Part shown: piece after piece, positions 49,811 through 64,000 of the stretch
Layout: each line of letters opens with the position of its first letter
How positions within the stretch are numbered: the stretch's first letter is position 1
NCBI GenBank assembly: GCA_028583405.1
Contig: CM053243.1
Coordinates: 32,353,632 to 32,417,631, forward strand
Reading direction: 5' to 3'
DNA from: Pogonophryne albipinna
Taxonomy: Eukaryota > Chordata > Actinopteri > Perciformes > Artedidraconidae
DNA length: 64,000 nucleotides
Notes under the pieces: generated by a model
Seen by the model: the letters and a program-made list of their open reading frames with translations, nothing else
Told to the model about the DNA's origin: nothing
Database searches by the model: none
Translations under genes and position numbers: made by a program

Positions 49811-52800
49811 AAATGCTACAGGTTTTTTGGGGGCATAACTCTGATGTGTTATTCAAACCAACCTTCAAAATCACATGTAGCTTTCACATTTAAATAGTTA
49901 CCTAAAAAGATAGCCACAGCTGTGTTCCCTGCCTCTCACACATTCCTACCTTTTTTAAAAAGCAACACAGACCATAATGTGCTGCTCCTTTGTACCCAGG
50001 GCCCCTGGTCTCCACAAGCTAACCTGTTAGTGCTGGCGCCTGCTCCCCAAGGTGTTAATGCTTTTCTGCCACTGCTACTCAGAAGCCTCAGAGGAGCCCG
50101 GATGTGCCAACAGAGCCCCTTCAGCTGGGAGACCAGGCTGCAGGGTAGCCAGCTGAGGGGAAGTTCACAAATTAAAAGCCGAGAGAGAGTGTCACAGCGC
50201 CTGTGCACTCACTTCTCTGGCTCTCATTAGCACGAGCAGAGCAGCTTAAATCCCCCAGAGAGAGTTACAATGTGCTTGGGAAGTTTGATTCTCACCAATT
50301 AAGAAAGCACTTTGTTGACCTAAACTCTGTGTACCGGTCCCGGAGAATAATAACTTTGCAACTTGTGGGGTCGACAGAAAAGAGCTGAAATAAGGCTCAT
50401 TCATCTAAATCTAGCCACACTATGGGATTTCTACCTTCAGTGAAATTAAATGTAAGGTCACCACATTGGCAACCACAATGGTCCTGTGGGGTGTGAGCTA
50501 GCATAACTTCTCCCAACCTTTAGTTACAAGCCCAGCACTACATCTCAAGTTAAATGTCTAGGCTAAAAGGTACTTACTAATCTTCCTTGTATTAATTACA
50601 AAACGCTATTCACCGTGCATACACGCCCCTTCAGGGTACCTCTGCTGGCAATTAGCAAGCGTACTCTGAAAAGCTACGGAATTCTTTGAGATATTGAAGT
50701 GGACCTCCATGCTCCTGCCTCCAGAGCAGAAATGGATTGTGTGGCGAATACATTACCGCCGCTGTTCTTTTGATTTTAATACGACATTGACAATTAAAAA
50801 GAATAGCCGTGGAACTTTCTCTTTTCTCCTTGAGAGTCTCCTGTCCCTCTCAGGCATTACATGAGAGATATAAGAGCTTCTGTCAATTAAAAATATGTGT
50901 GGCATACAGTCTAGGGGAGAGAGAAAGGCAAATCTGCAAAGAGTGCCTAATTGGTCTTTGGTGCAGAGCACAAACAGGGCCTTGAAAGTGGCGACGCAAA
51001 GCTGTAGACATAAGATGAAAGTTTATAAAGATGTGTCAAAGCTACCAATTGAAGGCAGGGTGACTCACTGACAGCGGGGATTATCACATTGAGCTTCTGC
51101 CGCTGGTGCTTCAACTTGGTCATGTCTCTGGTTTTCTTCTGTCTCTCTCTCTCTGTGTTCATGATCGCAGGAAGCCTGTTTTATTTTTAGCTGCAGAAGA
51201 AGGGCAACATTTAACTGAGTACCATGGCTTTAGACCATGCTGATTCTTGGATGTCTGTGTCCTCCTCTCTAATACCTTTACAGTCCTTCCTCTTTCTGAC
51301 TGACTCATCAGAAGTACTTTAGGACACTTTTAAAGACACAGAGGAATCCTTCAAAAGTCCTTTCAAAATGTGCCTTATAAGATATTTCCTTTATGAGTCT
51401 TATAAGTGTTTGAAGAGTCTCATTAGTACATTTTCATAACCTTCCAGAAGACAGACAGACAGGTTCTTACAGTACATGTCTATATTGCCATGTAAGACTT
51501 CAAACTCTTTGATGTCTGTGATGACAGATGGGGACAGAGCAATAACCTGAAATGGACATTTAGAACAGGAGGTTGTCTAACTCTCAATTGCGGAATAGTT
51601 GATTTATTTCTTATAAAGTGCTGTCTATGTCTCTTTTAAAGCCCGTCATGATGGGATTATACTACACACTGTTTTTGTCTTTTGCAATGGTAAGACTAGG
51701 CATCATCAGCTAGCAGTCCTTCTCATACATTTAGGTGATAGAGAAGGAGATGTAGGGATGACTTCCCTTTTCCATTTTACACCACTACAAACAATTGTTC
51801 ATGTATGTAAACATATATGATTGAAAGTAAATCCAGAACCATCCATCGTCCCTAGAAAGGAGGGTGCATACATATGGTGTGCAGATGGTGATGGTTACAG
51901 GTTCAAAAACACATTTCTTATTTTTCTTTGCACAAACAATTATTTGTGTGGATCTTTCTAAAAGAGGACAGAACAACGCTGACATCCTAGTCTTTTCTGG
52001 GGGGAAATCAAGATGCAGCCTATGCAATGTTTTCCTAGATTAAACGTCAATTACCTTACATTTACACACAACAATTAAACTGGCAATAAGGATGCCCTGT
52101 GTTTGTCCAGTCAGACCATTAGCTGGTTGATATTGTATAGTCTGATAACAGCAATGTTGTTGTCTCATTGTCAGTGTGACCAATTAGATGTTGGTTGTCT
52201 AATGACTGTTTACTGTAGGTAAGTATAGTTTTTAGTAGAGATGTAGGGGATGCTGCTCACACGATCCATTATGCTCTCTTGTGTGAAATTATTCAGCTGA
52301 GGTATCTCTCCACCGTATCTCGAATGAAAGATTGATATTGCGATATCAATTTACACTTTGGCTTATTCTGCTGTGACATGCTGTTTATGTATTCACCCGA
52401 TCCTAGCCTCCTATTCATTTGGCCTCCGAGCAAGTCTATTGCCAAGGACACCAAGCTCTCCATTTATTTTGATTAAGCTCAGCAGCACCGTGACAGTATA
52501 TGCAACACTTGAAGCTCTTCAGTCAACATGTTGAAAACGCATTCTTAGCCAAATGCCCTGTGTGTCATCGATAGCAGGAGCCAGCGTGCACAGAGAAGCA
52601 TTCCTTTGGACTCCTCACACATGGTCCTGATGACACTCGTGAAAAGGGCAGTCATCTTTTGTTCTTGGGAGTATCGCTCCTAAGAACCATCCCCTAATAG
52701 AATTCCCCAGCAGTCAATAAAATGGATGAATTATGCATGTCCGCCAGCAACAGGGAATTGACAGAGCATGTAAATCAACTTCCTTCCGAAGCCTCCAAGC

Positions 52801-54318
52801 CATCCGTCTCCTTGTCTTGTAGCCTTCATTTAAATATGATTGTGTATATTGCATTTACTTGTGTGTAGAGAGAGATGCACGGGGTAGAGAATTTGTTTGC
52901 AATTGCAATTATTATTGAACTGCAGTGTAACCTTCTCTCACATATGTCTTCCATACAAACACACACACACACACAAATCACCTTATGCAAAAGGAATACA
53001 TATACACAGACACACACAATGGTAGATACACACACATAGGAACACTTCTGGCCATGGGAAGTGTTTTTCTAAGTGGGCTACCATGGGAACCACATGAAGG
53101 TATGAAAATGGCTTTAACCCTATTGTACATGCTACTCTATATATGTTTCACAGTTAGAGCGCAAAATGTAGCAGGGTTTCAATTCTAAGCTCTTATAGTT
53201 TTACCTATTAGGCAAACTGTATATCCGCAAACTAGATTTACTGTTAAAAATATGTTGCTTATCCTTTCAGAAACTATTTATTTTCCATAACTCTACTTAC
53301 AATTGGTCTTGGGCATATGTGTTAAGTTCCTATTTTAGTTTATATGAAGTTCATTTGTATTTTAGAGTACATAAGGTATGTTTTGTTACTGCTAATACAG
53401 TCTCGGAGTTGTTTTAAAATGTCTCATGTATCACTGGTTGAGGCAAAAACTGCCTTTCTGTAAAAAACAAGGCAATACGTTATAGGCTTAAAGATTATAA
53501 CTGTATTGTATTGTGCAATGATATTACCAATTTGCAAACAACATTTTGCAGTAGAATTTCTTAATAGATCACAATACATTTAAAACCAATGGCACTTTAA
53601 AAGCGGTTTGAGGATTGTGTTAGCTGGCAATGCTGCATGCACACACAGAAAAAAGTGTTCTTCTAATCTTTAAAAGGCAGCATAGCCGACCAAATGCCTC
53701 AGCCATTTAAACATTTCTTCCAAAATAAGAGTCCTTCAGATGCAATCATCCATAATTGTCTGTACTTTTGAGTGAAGTCAGAAAGTGACACTTTAACTTT
53801 TAACCTGCATTGTTCTCCTCATCCTTTTGAGTGCAGTTCAGCATCAGCTGCTGGCTTTTAGTTTTTTAACTCTGTTTAGTTTTCAAATTAAGTTGAGGAC
53901 ATTTTGCACCCTTCTGCTCTTTACATGTGGATTTCAAATGGCCAGTGACATAAAAAGACATGGAGAGAGCATCTGAACCTTTCAGCCTGTCAGAGATACA
54001 ACCTATCAACGTTAATGGCCTATGATTTCACTAGATCCTTTCTTCAGAGTGACTATTAGTGAGGTTGATGGCAAATGTCCGACACATGCTGAGCTGTAAC
54101 TCATCTTTCAATAGCGAAATGATACAAAGTCCATAGTCGCTGTTGGGATGTCAGTAAAAAACACATACCACAGAATACATCATTTTCTTCCAATCCTAAT
54201 AATGTAGAGGAAAAAATGACAATAATATTTTTCTTTTTAACTGTCAGAATGTGATAACAAAAGTAAGACTGCCTGCAGTGCCTGGCCGTTCTATTAATTG
54301 AATCCTGTACAACATCTT

Positions 54319-54321
<3 letters not shown>

Positions 54322-54377
<56 letters not shown>
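54322..54377. repeat. TA microsatellite, 56 bp
   Basis: A pure AT/TA array of about 28 units inside intron 4. It is self-complementary and so can extrude a cruciform. Confidence 0.97.
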
Positions 54378-54378
<1 letters not shown>

Positions 54379-57300
54379 GTTTCTTCAATTGTGTTTGTTT
54401 TTGGGTTTTTTCCCTTAGGGGTCTACTGGATCACATGATAATGAAATGTGTCTCTAATTTGTTATCCCCCCTGCATGCTAATGTTGTGGGTATACAATTA
54501 GAAACTCCTACTTATATAATACAATGCAGTACAAAATCTAGCTCCATCAATACTAGACTGTGTCAAACCGAACATTTTAATATTTTGTAAAGGTATAATT
54601 CGCGGCTGAGCTGTTGTATTGAATTGCATCCGATTTTACTTATAAAGTCGATATAAAAAGAACCGTCCAAGGAAGGGTTAGGATCCATGTGAGTTTGATA
54701 GAAACTGGTCTGCTCCACATGTTTGCCACATTGAGTGAAGTGGGCATGCATGTGAGCACACACAGGAGGCTGAATCTGCTTAGGAATGGACTTTTCTTCA
54801 ACACTGCTTATGTAACAGATGGCAGCTGCAAAGTGGGTTAAGGAAATGGACATATTTTTCCTGGTGAGTAGGGCTGAGAAAACAAGACAAGCAACAAGGT
54901 ATTCTGGCAGAGGAGCTCTTCTTTACAGTGTCTCTCCGTCTCCGAAACATCACAAACACACACTGGCTCTCTTCAAAGCCTGTTTCCTGTCATACCATCT
55001 ATTGTTGTTTGTTGTGTTCTTGTCATATTGTCTTTATTTCCATGTGAGAATTGAGGGTAAGAGGATTACACTGGATGTTGGCCATTGGGTAAATCTACTG
55101 ATTTATTTTGATCATTCCAAAACACCACAATAGGTACCAAGAAAAATCTTCTTTAGTCATACTGTAATTACTTGTAAAAAATAAAACGGTGTGGCATCCT
55201 TTTTTGAAATAGACAATGAGTCTTTAATCACTGAAGCCTGCACCTGCACATTGTCTTTCACATAATAAAACAACTCTCCTTCTGCTGAGGCCCATCAGCA
55301 GACATTGAATCTGCTGAAGTTGTATAAACGTGACCCAGCACGGGACACAGGGTTTACATGTCTGCAGGCGCCCCAAGGGCCCACCAGAGCCATCTCAAAG
55401 TATATTACGCAAGTTATGGGCGGCAGGCTTCATCCTGCTAATCAAACGATTCTGATTACTTTTGGGAATTTGGTTAGGTAAAAGAAAAACAAACAATAAA
55501 GTCAGGTATGCAAGAGCTGATATTGTCTCAAGGGCCCTGCGGCTTTCCATTACAAGCCAGAGGAATACAACAATGTTTTCATGGTTAAGTTACTTGTGTC
55601 TGTGCTGTTTGCACCAGGTTGTTGATCACATCGATTTGCGCTTTTTTCTTCAGTCATTTATTTCCTTAGCTAGTCTAATTTATTCCTTCTATCCTTAGTC
55701 ACTCAAGTGTGTTCCCCATAGATCTTTTGAAATAGTACTAGTTTTTTGGAGTCCTCCTCGGTTGTAAAAACATCATTCAAGTTCATGGAGTTGTTATTAA
55801 TATGTTGTCAACAGGGAGAAGTTACATTTTAAACTCCACATCAGTGGAGGGGTTTATAGACAAAGAGAGAAGGGAGGAAAGGAATGAGCAACAAAACAGA
55901 GGAGGAAAGAGATGCCTTGCTATCCATTAAAAGTCGATCCCCTTTTTGTTGTGACAATTGTGACTCCACCTGCCTTGCTCATGCGCTGCGCTGCAGATGG
56001 CATGACCCTTGCCCAACCACTGTCACAGTACCACTGAATGCTCAGTGACAGCATACTGCACTGCTTTCATCCACACACCCACACACATCTCCATACTTCT
56101 TCAGTGATCTGATGCCACCACTCTGTGTTACGGAAGGCTGATTCACCACACTCACTCATACCAAATGTTCTCTTGGTCCCAAAAACCCTTCTCTGAAGTC
56201 TCTGTGGCTGCCGCTGCTTTCAGTGGCAGAACGGGGACAAGATTGTGTCAGAGGCCTCGGCCTGCATGTTGACAACAAACTCAACATCTATTCCTCACCA
56301 GCTAGGAAGGAGGATGCTGTCCTTTCCGACTATTTGAAACTGAGAGAATAGTTTTATGTAATAAGGAAAGTCGCAGTCTACATATTTAACCACATTTGAC
56401 TGCGTATGTGTAACTGAACATTATATGTCAAGTTTGCACACCACTACAATGTGGAAAGTTGTAGCTGATAGAAATGGAATTAGTAACAACATTGACACAA
56501 AACCTGAAAGAGCAAGGCCAATTGGGAACAATGCGCCTCTTGGCTTGACACATTCACACTGTCATTTTCACATTGCGTGTACGATTTGAGTGTACGTGTG
56601 TGCATCTGCCATTTTGTAACGAGATAAAAAGTGGCATTGGCATTGGTGAGCTAATTAACAGCCTGTTGTAGGTGAATACGGATGTAATTAGAGCCTCACA
56701 TCTCTCACCGAGGACCTGGAGCTAATGCAGGCGATATCCTTCATAGCCTTACAGCAGACACCTTGTCTTTGTTTAAATTACCACAAGTGATCCTCCACAA
56801 TAGCACAAGTTGTCTAGAGCCCGTTCAGCTCAAACCAATTTACTTTGCCTCCCTCCCTCATGGTCTATAAAGAGAGAACGCGTTCTTTGTTCAACCGAGC
56901 ACTTTAGCTGCTGCTGTTAGATTGACTTTCTCTAAAGCAGAATGAGAAATTGCCTGGTGGTTTGATATTAACTGTGTGTTCCTCTTTCAAGTATAAGAGA
57001 AGCTGTCAATGCCCTTTATGGCGCATGCGGCACTATAGGCCAAGAGTCTGACTCTGAATAGTTGTCCTGGTAAAGCAAACTGCAGGAATGCTTGGCACTA
57101 GGAACTCAGAAATGTCTTTTATTAGGAAATTCTCATTCAGCAAGGATTTGACATGCGGAGCCTTTCAGCCGAATCCGCTAGCTCTCTAATGTGCACAGGG
57201 AAATAGTCAATGTACAATGTTCTGTTATGTTCCGCTGTAAAAGCTAAAGTAAAGGCAGCTGCTGACCTATGTTACATATTTTTCCCCCACCTTGAAGACC

Positions 57301-59416
57301 CAGGGCATTTTCTGTCAGACTTCCTGCTGAGTGCAATATATTTTATGTGGGTTTTTCTTTATTATTCAATCTACTGCTGTCAGAATTGGCCCAGTGTGCT
57401 GTTTAATAGCTTTTTGAGACTCACTAAACTGAGTTTGACTTGTGTTTCCTGTCAGTCTTACTGGGTCAACATGTCATTTTTGACCTGCTCATGGCCTGAA
57501 TTAAACATACGGTCGTACTCCACTCAGATTTCCAATAAATGGGTAAGCTCTTCTTTACTGTAATTACATGTTTGCCATGAATTATATAGAATCCATACAG
57601 TATTAATCTTACTTGACTGGAGTAGAAAGAGGTGACAACTTCCACAGCAATTGTGAAATATGACAACCAGGCATTAACCTTTCATAACCGCCTTAAGGGT
57701 CAAAAGCAGATTAAACCTTATGTTCTTGTAAGCTGCTGCAAACACAGGATTTTATGAAATAGTTGTGCTAGACACTACTGCTGCCTGTCAGTGAGAAAAT
57801 GTACAAACGCTGTACAAAGCAGGGATCAGTAATTGCATGTAAATCTCCAACACATATCATTTTTCAGAGCGTTTCTCCTTTTAAACCAAAAGTTTCACTT
57901 GTGTAAGACACTAAGTCTCTCTAACGGTGAACTGAAGTGCTATCCAACTATACTTTTATGTGATTACGGTTCATGCGGAGGTTAATAGTCTATTTTATCT
58001 CCACAATATGAGTGAAACAGAGATGCCATTTTTGTGACAGTAGGTCGAGGGCCACTACAACGCTCCACTCAGCACAGACAGACAGGCAGATGGTCTCAAA
58101 GGCCAATGCTGCCAAACACAGCACCAGTCAGAGAGAGAGATGCAGGAGTTTATGTGAAATACATGGATAGCCAGCAGGTTGATCAGTACTTACTCAACCT
58201 GCTGCTTAGTGTTGTTTTCCTCAATGCACTCGAGTCTGCAGTAATCTTGCTCTGCCCAGAAAACACTGAACTTCCCTCTACTTTGCTGCATCTTACCTTC
58301 CCTTTTTGAATTAGTGTCTTGCTCCACCTTTCTATTTGTCTCTTTCTGAATGCAGAGCTTTCTGTTGGCTATTTATTTGTTTTTTCTTTCCTCTCAGCCC
58401 CCTCCTACTCCCCTGCTTCAGTGGTTGTTGAGTCAAGCCTCAGTTCGGCCACAGACTGCTCCCCCTGGGCCTATTGGGAAAATGAAAGTTGGGACTGTTT
58501 AAGATGGAGGAGGGTCACTGGTTCAAAAAGAGGCTAAACAAATATGCGGTTATATATTTGGATTAGGCGTAAATAGTTTAGAATAAATATTTAAGAATTG
58601 AAATGCCTGATGGAAACATGGATTTGTTGTTACAGTGAAATACTTGATATTCAGTGGGTTTTCAGTACATAATGATTTCACTGAGGGACAACACAGAGTG
58701 AAGATTTCAAGCCTGTATGAAGGAAAGGAAAACACAACATTTAGAGGTTGTGAACTTTTAATAAATGTATGATAATATTGCTGTGGATACGCATCAGTTT
58801 GAAAAGTCGAATCCCCTCGATATTAGATCTCTGTATTGTTATTTTATAGATGAGTGTCACCCCGGTTGATCAACAGCTGATGAAAGAGAAGGAAAACATT
58901 TGTTAAGGCGTTGTAAGAACTCTGTAGTGTGGCTGCAAAGCTGTATGATCTGTATGATTTTGTGCTTGTATTCTTTAAAAGTAGTAATTTATGCCGCAAG
59001 ATTCAAGAATTCTTGAGCTGTCCATGAATCATAATTGTTAAGAAAGGTTGTAAATTGCCTTTTTCTGGGCTGTTGACTCAACTTTTAGGATCTTTTATTC
59101 ATAACCGGAGTTGGTAAAGTGTGACAGATGTGGAGTCAACCTCAGGCCAGTAGGTTAACAAGGAGCTCTCAGTGATCTAAATGAGCAGGGAGGGAATATG
59201 CTTCATGGAAATGTAATGGCTTTTTACATAATTCACAAGTCTGGTTAAGAAAAAAAAATGTTGAGGCCTGAGGTCTCCTGCATGTGATGCTGACAGTGGC
59301 ACAGCCCCAAAGGTCCTTAATGCTATTTATATAAAGGAATCAGGAGGAACATCTTGTTCACAGTCACATTTGGCTGATTTTCTTTCTCACATCTTTGTTT
59401 TTTTGTCTGTCCGCAG

Positions 59417-59553
59417 TGAGGGTCGTGTGGAGCTGCTGGGAGGAGGCAGTATTCAGATCTTCAATCTCACAGAGGAGGATGCCGGCATTTACACCTGCAT
59501 GGCGGACAATGCCAACGCAACCATTGAAGCCCAGGCCCAACTCACCATACAAG
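59417..59553 (+). CDS. neo1: Neogenin exon encoding second half of Ig domain 3 (phase 2-1)
   Basis: This exon completes the third extracellular Ig domain of neogenin. Seen: acceptor TTGTCTGTCCGCAG before 59417, donor CAAG|GTACCG after 59553, and 137 bases. The first T joins AG from the preceding exon to make a serine codon, so the reading continues as [12 protein letters not shown]. It then gives [18 protein letters not shown], which carries the second Ig cysteine in the usual D-x-G-x-Y-x-C context. Two N-glycosylation sequons are visible (NLT and NAT). The end, [13 protein letters not shown], closely matches my memory of the vertebrate neogenin sequence at the Ig3-Ig4 border. The last base starts a new codon (phase 1), so the Ig4 exon should begin in phase 1. 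It is not found before 64000, so the next intron is at least 4.4 kb. Confidence 0.92.

Positions 59554-64000
<4,447 letters not shown>

Larger units (their letters stand above)
49436..59416 (+). other. neo1: Neogenin intron 4 (10 kb), splits Ig3
   Basis: This intron interrupts Ig domain 3 between the core tryptophan and the second cysteine, in phase 2, with borders GTACAA and GTCCGCAG. It carries a TTAA-type MITE at 49475-49810 and a TA dinucleotide array at 54322-54377. The stretches 49850-54300 and 54400-59400 contain small CA runs and no supported gene on either strand. Confidence 0.88.

Noticed and set aside
21755..59553. Assignment of the four exons to dcc instead of neo1
   Set aside because: The family layout is the same, but residues such as HNKPDEG.YQCVAT in Ig1 and [12 protein letters not shown] at the end of Ig3 fit neogenin better, as far as I recall both proteins.

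Overview
The window looks like teleost fish genomic DNA, probably from a ray-finned fish with a fairly compact genome. This rests on the kind of repeats present: many CA/GT arrays, several non-autonomous hAT elements with 8-bp target duplications, TTAA-type MITEs and an L2/CR1-like LINE tail. It also rests on the one recognisable host gene. Only about 0.9 kb of the 64 kb is host coding sequence.

That gene is neogenin (neo1, paralogue a or b not decidable here), on the + strand. Four consecutive exons are visible: 21755-22078 (Ig1), 47354-47629 (Ig2), 49285-49435 (first half of Ig3) and 59417-59553 (second half of Ig3). All four have GT/AG borders, and the phases chain perfectly (1-1, 1-1, 1-2, 2-1). 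Joined, they read without a stop through three Ig domains of the netrin/RGM receptor ectodomain. The signal-peptide exon must lie upstream of base 1. Ig4, the fibronectin III domains, the membrane span and the cytoplasmic tail must lie beyond base 64000.

The rest is intron. Intron 1 (through 21754) holds a nested transposon complex at 9108-13378. Two copies of one hAT family sit there in inverted orientation, each with its own perfect 8-bp duplication. The left copy was invaded by a 1.9-kb long-terminal-inverted-repeat element carrying a gene for a cysteine-rich CXC-domain protein. One arm of that element was in turn invaded by a 57-bp hAT MITE. Downstream are a probable TTAA-type MITE (13616-14172), a hairpin-bearing repeat fragment (about 16100-16590) and a 127-bp CA array. 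Intron 2 (25.3 kb) holds two more complete hAT insertions, 33437-34780 and 43851-44609. The second keeps the BED zinc finger of its transposase. Intron 2 also has two CTCF-like motifs. Intron 3 (1.7 kb) carries a LINE 3' end. Intron 4 (10 kb) has a TTAA MITE starting 39 bp after the splice donor and a long TA array. The last intron ends in a 279-bp GT array.

The item closest to an undescribed system is the 9855-11767 element. Its roughly 0.42-kb inverted arms each carry a mirrored promoter-like cluster (E-box, CCAAT, YY1-like ATG), and the CXC protein has a one-base frameshift near its end. No RNA genes, CRISPR arrays or bacterial features were seen.
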